Positions 1 to 12,430 of a DNA stretch of 64,000 nucleotides are shown here, piece after piece. The translations under genes were made by a program, and so were the position numbers. Positions within the stretch are counted from its first letter, which is position 1; each line of letters starts with the position of its first letter. The DNA comes from Calonectria ilicicola. Taxonomy: Eukaryota > Ascomycota > Sordariomycetes > Hypocreales > Nectriaceae. Location: assembly GCA_020809705.1 (NCBI GenBank), contig CP085829.1:3410001-3474000 (forward strand), given 5' to 3'. The notes below the pieces were generated by a model. That model did not search any database. It was not told the origin of the DNA and saw only the letters and a program-made list of their open reading frames with translations.

Positions 1-35
1 CAACATAATTATGGGATGAGCTAACCGTATTGCAG

Positions 36-425
36 TACGCCGAATGGACTCGAATCGTCCCTTGGAACAACTGGGGAGGTCGAGTGACACTTGCTGGCGA
101 CGCGGCGCATCCGATGTGTCCTTGTAAGTAGTGAACCTGTTTCTTTCTTGATAATAGTTGCAAATTGTTAATCTGTACCGCAGTCCGTGGTCAGGGCCTA
201 AATAATGCACTGCAAGATTCTGGTCTTCTTGTAGAAGCCATCTCCGGAGTCCAGAGAGGCCAAGACAGCTTGGCTTCTGCAATCACCGTCTATGATCAGG
301 ACGTGTATGAAAGAGGCAAAAGAGAGATTGAGGTTTCCGAGAAATCGATGTATAGTCTGCATCACTATGATGCGCTCAAGGGCTCTCCACTCCATCAGCA
401 GGGACTGAAAAAACATCAGGAGTAG
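36..425 (+). CDS. FAD-dependent monooxygenase, C-terminal part (5' end outside window)
   Basis: Two exons (36-123 and 184-425) join in frame across a 60-bp intron starting GTAAGT. Positions 1-35 read as the end of another intron, with a CTAAC branch site at 21-25 and TTGCAG at 30-35, so the gene starts left of the window. The joined protein carries the second FAD-binding motif of aromatic-ring or salicylate-hydroxylase type flavoprotein monooxygenases: LAGDAAHPMCPF followed by RGQGLNNALQDSGLL. In that family this segment contacts the ribityl and pyrophosphate of FAD. About 75 residues follow and end at TAG 423-425. The N-terminal GxGxxG and DG motifs are not in view, so the substrate is unknown. 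Such enzymes often lie in secondary-metabolite clusters, but no cluster partner is visible here. Confidence 0.8.
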
Positions 426-1872
426 TGCAAGCATAAACACTTCGGTGTTGGTGCATCAGGATAAAAGGCGACGACTGTCAAACATGGCCTATTAGCTGTC
501 TGAAGTGCAATTTTCAAGTTTTTAGTGGGCTACCAATGTCAATAAAAATGCATTCTGGTGTTCATTGTCTAGACCGTGCGATGTTATCAATGCACTGTGG
601 CGTTTCTTCGTGACGTACGAACCAGTGATATCGGCGGCGCAAAGGACGCTGCCGGACAGAGTGTCATCTCCCGGCACCTGTTTTAATGAAATTTCCCGAC
701 TTAAAGAGCTGTGTCACGCCTCGAAATGAAATAGAGTCCGACACAATACTCACTACTCTTTGTCTACGATAGGCATATTGAGCCTTAGCTCGATCAACGA
801 ACATATCGTGCCACTAACAATTCATTGTCGTCGGATAGCCAAATCAGCTGCTCTTGCAAATCTGCATGTTCGCCATCCTAAAGCTTCCCTCGACGACCAG
901 ACTCATTAGCCCAATCTCAGCGTTGTCGATGCCGCAAAGGACGGATTTCGAATCTTTCTTGTGCAGGTGGTTCGTTCTATTGGCTCTTTCCCGGTACTTG
1001 CGCCGAATTTCCATCAATGCCGCCATGGTCATTGAAATTGAACCTCATCTGGCGAATCTCTCTTTCCAGCCTGTCGGTTTCCCTCGCTTTCTGGCAGTGC
1101 CCCTCACAATAAAACCATCTCCAACCTACATACCATCTCTATAACTTACACTCATCTAGACGGGCTTCAAAGTGATACTCCTTGGGGGGTTCCAAGTAAA
1201 GGAGGGGGGGGGTACATGTAGGACTTATTGTTGAAGTAACATCATAGCTAAATACTGAACCAATACGAAAACTAGCTACCGCATCTGGAGATAGATGACA
1301 CAGCAAGAAAATCCGCCATCGCTGTATTAAGTCTACGACGTCTATTAAGGGGAAGAAGAACGGTTCTATATTCACCATTCCATCTAGTTTTCTCCTGTAA
1401 CCGAAAGGGGGCAAAGCAGGACTGGCGTGTGCTTTGTCCCTCAGCAGCTTGCAGGGCCGCCTACGCCACAGCGCAAGGGCAAGCCGCAGTGGACTGCCAA
1501 GACGCTCCCTAGAGCCTATCGGAGAGATGGTTGATTTCAGGACAATGTCGATCCCTTGCGAGGGGCCGCACTTTAAACAGACTTACTAAGTCTACTCATG
1601 CATGTTGGCTCGCATCACAACATCATTTGACTCTCTCGCCTACTAAAATTAATCAACAACGGCTTACCAATACCTTGGCTGTTATGGCCATCAATTCTAG
1701 CCCACGCCACTCTTTAGGCTGCATTCAATTTTCTCGTGAAGTTTAATTTCACTCGTCCTACTTCTTTCTTCGCCCATGTTCTTACCTTTTTCCCTTTGTG
1801 TTACCCAGGTCTCCTGCCTCGCATTTCTATGGCACCAAGGACAGACAACATCATCCAAATCATGCAACAAAC
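426..1872. other. intergenic, no supported gene
   Basis: About 1.4 kb with only short overlapping open frames on both strands and no recognisable domain. The longest minus-strand frame (844-1032) is lysine/arginine-rich but has no family I recognise. A G-run (GGGGGGGG) lies near 1203. The region probably holds the 3' flank of the monooxygenase and the promoter of the glycosyltransferase-like gene that starts at 1873. Confidence 0.5.
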
Positions 1873-3438
1873 ATGTCGAGGCATTCAACGCGGCTACATA
1901 ATTATGAATGTGGTGTCAATACCATAAAATGGCGACCAGGGAAAGGAGCTGTTTACTTTGTCTCTGCCATATCCATGTTTGTGCTACCCCTGTTCTACCT
2001 GGTCAGTTCCATTCTCCTAGTCTGTTTAAGATAGTGATAAGGAAGACAATCCTAGCGTCTTCTCTATACAGCAACCATCTTCGTATAACGATGTGTGGTG
2101 TCCCCCCAGCTAACTAGTTGGCAGATGCTTGATGTGCGCGTGTCGCCCCTCTACAGCACCAGCCCTTCTCCTGTGCAGTTGAATCAAGTGGAAAGCGGGG
2201 ATGTGATACCACTGGGCACACGAAAGCTTGCAATTGTCCTGCCTGCCGACCAACCGAGCCCCGATCTCTGCAAGGTCATCAGTAGCGCCATGGCGTTGGG
2301 CTACCCGGCTCCCGTTATTGTCAACTGGAAAGAGGACTTCCACACCGACAACGATGGCATAGGACGATCGCAGTTAGCAAAGATCTCTGGCACCCTTCAT
2401 TTCTTAGACTGGGTCACGAGCAAGAACAGGGATGAAGAAGAGAGACTTGGTGAGGATGATCTAGTATTGATGCTAGATGCCTATGATGTCTGGTTGCAGT
2501 TACCACCCAGTGTACTCCTCGACCGATACTTTAGAAGTAACGCGCGAGCGAACGAGCGAATTCAACAGACCTACGGCCCGAAAGCGAACGATCTGATGCA
2601 CCAATCCATCATTGTATCTGCGCAAAAGGGCTGTGTAGCACCCCGAGATACTATGACAAATCTCCATTGCGACGACGTCCCAGAAAGTACTCTACCAACC
2701 AACGTGTATGGCCTGCTCACAGACTATCACCTCATGAGGTGGAAGTTCGTCCGGCCGAGGTACCTCAATAGCGGCAGCTTCATGGGGCCGGCCGGCGATA
2801 TGCGACGCTACTTCCGCAGAGTCAAGGACAAGATGGACCATTATTTGTCGGATCTGGGCCCAGGCCATGAGCTTGGGGGTGATCAGGGAGTCTTCGCTGA
2901 AGTGTTTGGGGAGCAAGAGGTCTGGCGCCAACGAATGGGGTATTCGCTGGACAATGAGACAGAGAAGTCAGTAGCCTCGTTGCACGAAGGTTTTGAACAT
3001 CATGTCGGCTTGGACTATACCCAAGAGCTTTTCTACCCTACTTGCTATGCGGAAGCGGACGGTTACTTTGTTTCACTAAACAACTCCCAGTCCTTGCAAA
3101 TGGAGTCAAGTCGATCAGGCGTTTCTCCGCCACGCATCAACAAAGTGCCAGCCGATATCGCCGAAGCAGTTAATCCATTGGCAAGACTAAGCATCATTGC
3201 TGACCATGCTCAGAACTGGGCAGGCTTGTCCTTGTATACTGATTTTTGGACAACAACGGTACCAGTAGCCCTCCACCACAACGCTTGGAGAAACGGCCTG
3301 AAAACCCGACGAGAGTCATGGTGGGATAAAACATGGTATTTCCCTTACCTGCGGGATCTTTTAATGGCTTCAATAGATGGTAATCAGACGACCCCGATAG
3401 CTACGTTCGTCACAAGGAATGGTAGTCTGGAAGTTTAG
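1873..3438 (+). CDS. type II membrane glycosyltransferase-like protein
   Basis: Proposed exons are 1873-2001 and 2110-3438 (intron 2002-2109, GTCAGT...CCCCAG; acceptor 2124 is also in phase), giving 485 aa. The first exon supplies what the long open frame lacks: a short cytosolic N-terminus and one hydrophobic signal-anchor around residues 25-43 (VYFVSAISMFVLPLFYL). The lumenal part has the layout of the fungal glycosyltransferase group related to the PLOD-type GT domain. It shows a beta-strand start GTRKLAIVLPAD, an acidic metal-site motif in LVLMLDAYDVW, LNSGSFMGPAGD, and GGDQGVFAEVFGEQEVWR. By family analogy it acts in the Golgi on secreted glycans or glycoproteins; donor and acceptor are unknown. 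The ATG at 1873 is the only in-frame ATG upstream of the membrane segment. Product class is inferred from motifs. Confidence 0.7.
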
Positions 3439-4077
3439 GGATACAGACATGCAAAGACAAGAAAGATGCCAACGGTGCTCGGTACGACTGCATCAAAGGA
3501 AGAGAAGGTCTTACGTGAAATTGATTGGGACTCAGTGTGTAGAGACAGCAATAGTACCATAGAATCAGAAAATCACTGGTATGATGAAGTCTTTAGAGAC
3601 GGTAGGGGGTCATTCGAATGACCGGCTATTTTGGCACTGGCAGCAAAACATCCTAATTCCCCTGTCGATACATAATCAAACTGTTCAAGAGATATTGACT
3701 GAATAGAAAAGCCGTGACTACGATCCCAATGGAGGGCGGTCAGTACCTTATAGAGGTCCCCAAAGGTTATTATGCCTTGCTGATGCTTAGTGTCGTTGGA
3801 CGTTGCTGACAAGTACATTGTGACGCTTCGGTAAAATATTTCTCCCGACGAATCCGAGTCACATTTACTGGGTTTCGAGTGTGCAAAAGCGCAGTCCGGG
3901 ATGCCGCAACCAAGATTGCATTGACAACTTTTCAACCTCTCTCGACTCCATACCCACACGGCCACTTTTGATTCAGATCCTATCAACAGGCTCCAAGGGA
4001 GCCCAGAAGTATGTTTCTTTCTTCGTATTAATACAACCTCATTATCCTAAAAAGGAAGTACTGATCTACAAAAGGAT
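3439..4077. other. intergenic, possible unrecognised minus-strand frame
   Basis: A 137-codon minus-strand frame (3573-3986) starts with ATG but shows no domain I recognise and overlaps the likely 5' remains of the protease pseudogene on the plus strand. I do not call it a gene. No other structure is seen. Confidence 0.3.
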
Positions 4078-5022
4078 GCCAAGCATTCAGGCAGATCGAA
4101 TTTACACGCTCGATGCCGTTCTAACCCAGTCGGGTTCGACCTGGGACTTGGGTACCATCTGCAGCGAAGAACCTGGCGCTACCTCCTATCACCATGACGA
4201 TTCCGCTAGAGAAGGCACGTACGCGTATACCATCGAGAGTGGCATTCATATTGCACACAACAAGTTCGGTGGACATGCGTTTGGAGGTGCAATGTCATGC
4301 GGGGAGGCACTTTTGAAGACGCATGACCCCGAAACCTGTGTTTCAGGAATTATTGGGGGTAAAACATACGATGTTGTCAAGCTGTGCAACGTGATTGACG
4401 TGAAGGTCTTCTAGGGACGTGAATCACCATCTCGACCATTCTTGGTGGCTTGATCTGGGCGACTAACGACATGATCGCCAAGGGTTACTAGGGACGCTCG
4501 GCAACCAATCTATCCATCGATAAAGCACCAAAGCCTTCCCATTATCGAGTTTGATCAACTAGCACGGGCACAATAGGTGATGCGGCTTCGACAGTATGGA
4601 AAAGCGCCATATATGTAGCATTTAATGCTGGTATCCTCAGCGTTCTCACGTCTGGGAACCAAGGCGTCTTGTCAGTCTACCCAGTCACCTGCCAATGCTG
4701 AGAATGCTCTGATAGTCAAAGCAATCGACTCGACCTAGCAGAAGCAGCCTACTCTAACTATGGCGACGCCGTAGGTACCTTTGCTCCCGGAACCAGTATG
4801 GAGTCAGCTCCAACTAGCTCTCGCTCTACCACGGGAATGTGGACAAGGGGGATCGCATTATGGCTTGCCAACTCGGAAGATATTGCCAGCCCCTCCTCTC
4901 TCAAACGTCACATTATCGAACCAGCTACTACTGGAGAGGCGAGTGGGCTGCAGAATGGATCACCCAATAAACTGGCATACATCACATACATCGACCGTCA
5001 TGTGCCCCGTTGCAGGCCATGA
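4078..5022 (+). pseudogene. decayed subtilisin-like serine protease (S8, proteinase K type)
   Basis: Read across stops and frame changes, this stretch matches a secreted fungal subtilisin of the cuticle-degrading/proteinase K type. Recognisable pieces in order are LTQSGSTWDLGTI, GATSYHHDDSAREGTYAYT, SGIIGGKTYDVVKLCNV and IDVKVF followed directly by TAG (4412-4414). After several stops come AYSNYGDAVGTFAPG (4746-4794) and the C-terminal GSPNKLAYI. All three catalytic positions are damaged. The Asp of the IDTG motif is Glu (codon 4235-4237). The His of HGTH reads PETC (4328-4339). The GTSMATPH serine block is not recoverable. At least four in-frame stops interrupt it. Family members digest host proteins outside the cell; this copy cannot. 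Divergence is spread along the length, which suggests old decay. Confidence 0.85.
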
Positions 5023-8000
5023 TAAAGGCGAAGCCAGCAGTTAATCAATTAGTAGTGCGGTGCTAACCTACGAAAATGCCAATTCAGGGGCGTTGTGTTC
5101 GCGCGAGTGCCGGCACTAGAGTCTGTACCAATCACTTATCCTCTACATTTGTTAAGCAAATGGACGCCAGGGGTCAAATAAAGCAACTTCGGAATCAAGA
5201 AACAGGTGGTACGGGCTACTATATGGACTCAGCCAGGGACCTGAAAATACAAGATTAATGAATCATGCCACATCTTAATCTCCAACCCCCAACAAAGAAC
5301 CCCCTTTGTATCCAGATGTGCCCGCAATGCAGCTGAAGCTGTAGCAAGTCCCATTCTGTTAATTAGACATCGTGAACACAACCGCCACTCCGCTCCATCA
5401 CCCCGTCCGCCAGTCGTGAGCAAACATAGCAAACTAAAGGTCCTTCTTCCGGCAATGACACAAAGTATTCCTTCCTCAAGAGCGGTATAGGTCTCCCCAA
5501 TGCGGTTTCTGCAGTGTACTAGACAATCAATTAGGCGTCTCCGAGGGTGGCTTCGGTACGATAGCAGGTGTTACAATCGAATGGTGATATTGTCGTTTTC
5601 GATGTGTGCTTGAATGATCTGGGCAGTTTTTTTAGATTCAAAACCAAGTGCGAGGGCCTTGTAATAGTTACAAGTGAGTCGGGCGTTCTTGATTTGGTAG
5701 AAGCGTGGGTAAACTTACACTTTTTTGGGCGAATTCATTCACCATGATTGACACTCTCTGGTATAGTCAGACGGTCACACTTTAGAGTCGGGAACAGTCC
5801 TGGTAGCATAAATAGTCACCGAGTGCTCTAGGAAGATTTATTGCTTTTTTTCTTCATTGAGGTCTAATGAAGAAAAGAAGAACAAATTCCTAGCTCAAAG
5901 AGTTCTCCCAGAAGCTCCAAAGCCACAACGGTGGCAGATACAACTAAGTTTGGCCATATGATTCGCCCGAGTTTATCCTCGTCTCCTTATTCTTGAAGCT
6001 GATTTTTTATGTCACTTGCGCCCGCTTTTCGCTCTATTGATGTCTCATCTGTTAGCTCGGCTTCGTCAGTATTAAAGAGTGTTTACTTGCCTTGGAGCTG
6101 TGTCGCCTAATTAGGAAGCCGGGTTGGCTCGTCTCCTTGTTCTTGAAGCTGATTTTTTATGTCACTTGCGCCCGCTTTTCGCTCTCTTGACGTCTAGTCT
6201 GTCAGCAACATCCTTCGAGTGGGTATTAAACCAAGACCGCAATTGGCCCTGGGGCATCACATACCCCAGTACGACGTAACGCCTGGGCGTTCGCTTTCGT
6301 GGAGGTCGACTTCCACCTCACAGGTGTTAGCGGAGTGTGGACAAGCTTGGGTGATTGGCCCGCGTGCTGGAGCTTGAACCCACGAATACCATGGGGGTTT
6401 CCCCTCCCCCCTTTTCTTTTCTGGTGGAAGGCGGATTGCCAACCGCGGCGCCATAGGCCTTGCCGACGGCGGTTCGAGATGAATGTTCTTTTGCCTGTTG
6501 ATGTTCAGAGGAGGACGACGGATAAGATTGTGGAGGGCATGAATCCTACATGGATGATTTTTTGGTGACTTTCTGGATGGTGGTTTTGGGGATGCAGCTC
6601 GGTGCAGGTTTTATTTAGGAGGGAGAAAAGAGGCCGGGGCAGTTGTTTGTGCGTTGCCACCCCATATGAGCAGGTAGTCGCGCCGTGCCTTCCTCCTCAA
6701 TGCCAGGCACCAGTCCCCTTGCCCAGTCTGGCCTAATGCAGATACGGTCAACAGATACAGCCAGTTGAATTGCGAACTAACAGAAAGGGCATCTGGCCCT
6801 AATAGGAACCTGTCTCGTTTACAATGAGTAAGGTGCTGGATGTTGGCCTCCCCAAGTCACTGCCTTAAATTTCATGAAGCATGGGATTAGGTTGCATCAA
6901 CAATAAAACCCAGGGCGCAGTCGCACGCAAGCAATGACTGGTTAAGTGCCACACGCGCCAGCAAGTCACAATCGCACATTTTCATAGAACTTCCATAGAA
7001 ATTTGATTCTCTATTAGTCAAAAACCCCCCTACTAGATAGATATAGGGCAGAGATTTCTCGAAGCTATTCGGTTGATATTCTGGTTAGAGACTCTAGCCA
7101 GTCCCGTATCACGAGGAGAAAAGGTCATGCTAGAAGAAATGTCAAAGTTCGATTATATTGTCCCACTGCAAAATTTTTCAAGCTGTTCATTTTAACCTAT
7201 GCCTAACCGATGGTGTCATTACACGATGGCTCTGCATCGCCAGGGACGTCGTCGAGTAACCCTGTGGCTGAAAGAGCAACAAATATCCCAGCGACACAGA
7301 TGGCACGCCGAAGATTCTCGGTGGCCCTTTATCAGTGCTATGGTTATATTCATCATGGAACACCATGCGTAATGGTCCATATCCAGGAATTTTACCAGTC
7401 CGATCGTGCCAAGCAAGTCGGTGAATGGAGCCCAAGAGCATGCATGGCAGCGGAGCAATGCCCGTCTTCTTCACAGCGATCGTCCATTCCCTTCTGCTCC
7501 AGCATTGTTCTCCAGTCCTCTGTTTCTCTCTAAATGTGACCCTGGGCTAGTTGACATACTGTCACCTTTGGATCCTTCTTCATATTCACTGACAGCCTCG
7601 GCAAATAATTGGCCCTGGTGTTCAGGAACGATCGCACACGCGCACTGTTTATCTCCAGCCCATCGACTCTGGCAACCCTTCGTTTAATTATTCGCGGGAG
7701 GGAGAGATTTGGAGACTTATTTGTGGTGCTGGAGGGGGGAAACGAAGCCAGAGCGTCGTGGGCTTCCGGTCTTGGACCCTTGGTCTTTCGTGCATCTCTG
7801 TTTCTCAGGGGCCAAGTTCTGAACCAAATCCGGCAGTGTTTTGGCTTAACCCAAGTTTCTAATACGGGCATCGCAGAGGACAAGGACGCTTGGTCACTCT
7901 ATTCGCATAGTCGACTCTATGTTTCGCAGGTTCATCGGAGGTTCGGTCGGTTCAATGGGTTCGGTATATTCGGTCGAACAGCAAAGGCACAAAGGAGCAA

Positions 8001-10994
8001 CTGCCGAAGAAAACGAGGTCAATTATGGGCGCTAGGAACAAAGGTACTCTGTCAAAGCTATTTGGAATCCTCGCACCTGTTGAAATTGTCAAGAGAAATC
8101 ATTGGAAAGCTCCGTGTATTCCCGTATGCAGATGGGTATTTCGGGGAACCTAGTAGCAAATCATCATGTTTCGTGTGGAAAAAGGTGTTCCTCTCGTCGT
8201 TTTGGGTGCGAGGTCATACTTGACTGTCAAATAGAATAAGCTGGTGCTCAAAATCTATCCACGTGTCTTTAGGAGTATATCTGGCACATAGTCGAGTTGA
8301 CTGGTATTATCTTGACGGAGGATCAGAATCGATCAGTTTTCTGGTGGATGGCGTCGTTCTCGGAATATGGAGTCGCCAGGATCGCGAGATATACTGCTGC
8401 TTGTTGTCGGCGCTCTCGGTTCAGGGGCATTCGCCTTGAAGAGGACTTTTAAAATAAAGCTAAGAACAGATGGTAAAGAAACCTGATGGTTTGTGACCAG
8501 GCTTAAAAGTTTAGAGCGGAGTTTCCCCCACGGGTGTGTGGAGGGTAAGAATTCGAGATGAAGATGGAGCAAGCCTTAGGTCCTTTGAGAAGCCCCTACA
8601 GCCAATTTCTTTGTCCCTGGCCCGTGAACCACCCAGACAGGACCTAAACATTGCCACCAGGTGCTTCTGGACAATGCTACCTTGATTTCTTGATCCATCT
8701 CCTGCGCAAGGCTTTTTTTTCGTCGCCCTAAATATTGGCATCATTCTATTCAATATCCGTCACCTTGAATGCACATTTGGTCTGTCATGAATTGCACAAT
8801 GCTTTGTTTTGCCTTACCAAGCCAGCTTTTTCCCAGCCCGATACCCTTAACCGTAAAATACAGCACCATCCCTGGAATATTGCACCCCCCCTCCCCCCCT
8901 CGCAACTCCCCGATTAATGCTCTGAAAGAAAGTACATCATAAATAAATAATTAGGCGCATCGCTTTATTGTTTATTTAGTTGTTATTTCTTTATTCTTTA
9001 GCCATCAAGCTAGCCGGTTTGTTCGGACGCTGCCAAATGAGAAATGAATGTTGATGCTCCAGTGAGGTATTGTCGTTTTGCTGGGATTAAATTCGCCCTA
9101 GCAAAGGACACACGCGATTTAAAAAGTATGGAAAGGTGAAAATAGTACAATTGGGCTGATGAATCAGAGGATCAGGTTTTAACCTAGCGTGATTCTTGCC
9201 ATCCAGCAGCATAGTACATAGAAGCCATCACCCACGGGCTCAACTATTTCGTGTCCCTCAGTCAGTGTTCCATCTCCGAGGTACAAGCACTTTCTATCGT
9301 AAAAAGTGACATCACATCTCTAGAATCATGCCGTTCGAATATGAAAATGTCTTTGAGGTATTATGATTCGTCTCAGGGCAAAACGCCTTCTAGAAGCCCC
9401 CTGCAGTAGCTGCAGGGGCGCCAATACCTATCCACGCACCAGGCACGCGGTTAGTACGTGGTCTGCGGTCTGGCCTGTCGCTATTAATCTTGATATTTCC
9501 ACTCAAATCGATTGCCTCTTTCATCGCTGGCCTTGGTTGAGGATCCTTGGATTCGCCGACAGTATCCCCGTCTGAGTTGGACACTCCGTATTTGAGAGGA
9601 AGGCACATGATGAAGGATACCAACAGTGCTCAAAAGAAATGCGTAAAAAATAATAAATGGCCCAAGACCATCTGCAGCGTATCCCAAAGGTAGAAATTTA
9701 TGTAACGTTTATTTTCGTAACGGGATACAGTGGCAACCGTACACGCAGACAGGGGAATGCAAACGTGGATATCAGATCAAATTTATAGACGTCAGGTTGC
9801 CGATCTAGAAATATTCAGCAAGTTTCAACAGTGACGTATGGTCGATCTGCGTTATTCCTTGCTCTAGCTAATTTAGGGCATATGATACGCCCTAGGTTAT
9901 CTGCCTCAAGTCCGACCCAGGAAAAAGACGGTGGCGGCTCCTGTCTGTCCGGGGAGCTAAGAATGCCTGGCACACACATCCCTCTGTCTCACAGTCCTCT
10001 AAAAAAAAAAAAAAAAAAGAGATAAAAATTTCCAAGTAAAAATACTCATTAACTATACACTTTCTCATATTTTGGTCTATTTCCATCATTATTTTGCCAT
10101 ACTGCTCATGATACTCTACCATATTTCCTGCAATCGGTGCACATTCCAATCCGTGTGGCGAACCAACAACATCGTGGTGGCGCTGGCGGCCTCACTTTTC
10201 CAGGAAATGATCGGACTACCACGCTCCCGCTCAGCCTCCACAACAACCCAACCGAACAGACTCCATGCTTTTTCCGCAAAGCGATTGGACATGGACTATG
10301 GCTAGCTACACGACTACCAAGGCACCGGGAGTGGGTGAAGGTGGGGAATCGTGTCAATCCTGGTCACTAGTACAGCTTCAATCACTACTCAGGCGCGTCA
10401 TCATCAATCACCTTTCATGATCCAGTCCTGTGGGTAAACGCAAGCTAATTTTAGTTCGTGACAGTCTCGTTACCCCTGCGTTTACGGCCATGTCCATCGA
10501 ATTAGCATTGGTCCGTGTTCTCGCCAACCCATCCGTACTCTTTTTTAGCAACACCAGCTCAACCTCGGCTTCGTTATCCATCGTGGCTAGTTGCTCGTGA
10601 CAATCGGTACGAGGCGTTCCGAATGCCCAAATTGAATCTTTCTTGTCCCTCGATTCCAACACCCTTCGTGAAAGACAGAAAAAAAGAGACCACTTCACAC
10701 CATCAAGCCCTTCTCCACCATCCCAAGCACAACCCCACGTTTTCCATGCTACCAATCCCTAGTTCGGCTCTCGCCCCGAAGCTAGCGCCGGAGGTTTTAT
10801 GTTCAAGCGAGGTTGACTGATCGCCATGTGCGGAGTACCGTGAGGATCGAGATACTGGGCTGCAGTCTGGTCGCGTGGCATCGTCGTGTCGGTAGACCGG
10901 CCGATCTACCCAGCAGCGATGCCGATTTGCTGGTGCCTTGCTCAACAAAGGTCCCTTCCTTGCTGACAAAATATGACTGTAAGTGTATGTTGTC
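5023..10994. other. 6-kb gene-poor stretch
   Basis: No gene is supported here. Open frames are short, overlap on several strands and show no family motifs. The longest (7609-8223, 204 codons, plus) is near the length expected by chance. Minus-strand frames at 9390-9687 contain one hydrophobic run (GPFIIFYAFLLSTVGIL) and could be debris of a membrane protein. Visible structure: an imperfect direct repeat at 5979-6206, a short hairpin at 9398-9418 and an 18-base A-run near 10002-10019. Confidence 0.5.
5979..6206. repeat. imperfect direct repeat, two ~78-bp copies, 150-bp period
   Basis: Copies at about 5979-6056 and 6129-6206 share the long core CTTGAAGCTGATTTTTTATG and the following CACTTGCGCCCGCTTTTCGC, differing at only a few bases. 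Weaker similarity (GTATTAAA) continues past the right ends, so the whole 150-bp unit was probably duplicated in tandem and then diverged. No coding potential is evident. Confidence 0.85.
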
Positions 10995-12430
10995 TCAGAA
11001 AGGCCGCACCTTGACCAGGGTCAAGAGAAAGAAGACTTCGCTCCGCTTATCCTTTGGCTTGACTCCTTGCTCTAGAAAACACAGTACCCTGCTTGGACTC
11101 CATGCCACCACTTCTCCTTCGTCCTCGCCATCGCCGCTCGCTCCTCCTTCATCTTCTTCTCTGCTTTGGTCCCCGCCTTCTTCCTCTTCGTGACGGGGCT
11201 CTCTCTTTATATATACGGTACGGTTGCATAAAAGTATAGCGAGGCCTAGGAATCCACTTGGGGCTCGTGTATACGAAGCTGCGTCAAGACAAAAGACCCG
11301 AGGGGGTTGGTTTTCAGGTGCCCAGTCAACAATTTCCATCCCATGGCTCTGGGCCACCATTTTAATCACGCTCGCCTGCCAAGTGAGCGATTAGCCAAAA
11401 GGAGTCGCAGTGGTGTGAGAGTAAACCTACTTGTTTCTCCGCAAACCCAAATAAACCCTGCCATAGCCCCAATGCGCCACAACCTTCGAGCCCTCCCTGT
11501 CGCAATGTCGGGGTCAGAGGCACAATTTCTGAGCACACTATTTGTCGAGCGCCCTCATATGCCTCATCCAGAGCTATCAGGTCGATCTCGTCCGGCGCTC
11601 GGCTTTTGGAGAGGGGCCACTCGCTTATCTTGAACGTCAACTCGATATCCAAGCGGCTATTCAGGTCAGTACTGGAATAGTCGTCCCGTTGGAAAGCAAC
11701 CTACCTGCAAATTCCCGCAAAGAGGGCGTGGACAATGTTAGGAACACGGATATATGTCGAATTAAATTGCTTCTCGGGCGAGTAAATGTCATGGTCATGA
11801 TCGTTCAGTATCGTCATCAATGCCTCGAAGTGGTGTACAGAGAAACTCCCAACCAGGTTGAGACATCGTTCTGGGCCAAGTCAATACGCTAGGTTGGATA
11901 CAAGTCCCCGTTGTATACTGACTCTCACGACGGATAAGCATTTCGTAAGTCCGAAGACCAACAACCCGGTAGTGATGCATCATGTCTGAGATCATGCTGA
12001 ATCTCACTGCAGCTGCACGCTTGACTTGAATCAGGGATCCCTTCTCTCCCAGCGGCTCCATAATTCTAGCCGATGTCGCCGGGCTAATGAAGCCGCGGTC
12101 AATAGCTACCTGGCAGGCCCCAGTAAACGCTACAACTTGGAAGTCGGAGCTAGGATCTACCCGCTGGGCCAGAGCCTCAAGCAGGCGTCTACAGCCCATG
12201 GCCCTCCGCTGGTCGATGGGCGTGTCCTGCAGCGTCAGATGGGCAAAGAGCCTGCTCACATCGTCCTCGGACTGGGGCCCAGACTGGCCCCATTCGGGCT
12301 CGCCCAAGGGCAATTTCAGGATCCTCCTGGCCTCGATTTTGATCTGCTCGTCCGTCTTGGTCGCTCGCTCGCGCTTGGGCACCCGCGAGGTGATGACGAT
12401 GGCCTTCTCCATGGACACGTTTGGCGCCAT
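10995..12430 (-). CDS. hypothetical protein, four exons, family not recognised
   Basis: Minus-strand exons are 12430-11929, 11870-11705, 11656-11431 and 11375-10995; they join in frame to 424 aa. Introns are 58, 48 and 55 bp with donors GTGAGA, GTAGGT and GTAGGT, and CTGAC or CTAAT-like branch sites. The ATG at 12430 has a good context (ACACCATGG). The N-terminus is basic (VPKRERATKTDEQIKIEARR). The middle is rich in helix-forming sequence, for example FEALMTILNDHDHDIYSPE and APDEIDLIALDEAYEGARQ. The last exon ends in an acidic stretch (REEDEGGASGDGEDEGE) and is the least certain part; the gene could stop at 11362 if intron 3 is retained. I recognise no domain. The consistent frame across three short introns is the main evidence that it is real. 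Confidence 0.6.

Noticed and set aside
844..1144. Possible bZIP-like basic stretch on the minus strand
   Set aside because: Only a few basic residues in broken frames; no leucine heptads could be followed.
4078..5022. Repeat-induced point mutation as the cause of protease decay
   Set aside because: Changes include transversions and apparent indels, and the surrounding DNA is not AT-enriched, so ordinary pseudogene decay explains it better.
6360..6480. tRNA-like B-box words (GTTCAAGCTC on the minus strand, GGTTCGAGAT on the plus)
   Set aside because: No A box, acceptor stem or cloverleaf could be built around either. The same holds for GGTTCGATTG near 17661, which is inside the Mix17 intron.
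7609..8223. 204-codon plus-strand open frame
   Set aside because: Its length is near what chance allows in 64 kb at this base composition. It overlaps a 117-codon frame on the other strand, has no domain, and no splice partners were found.
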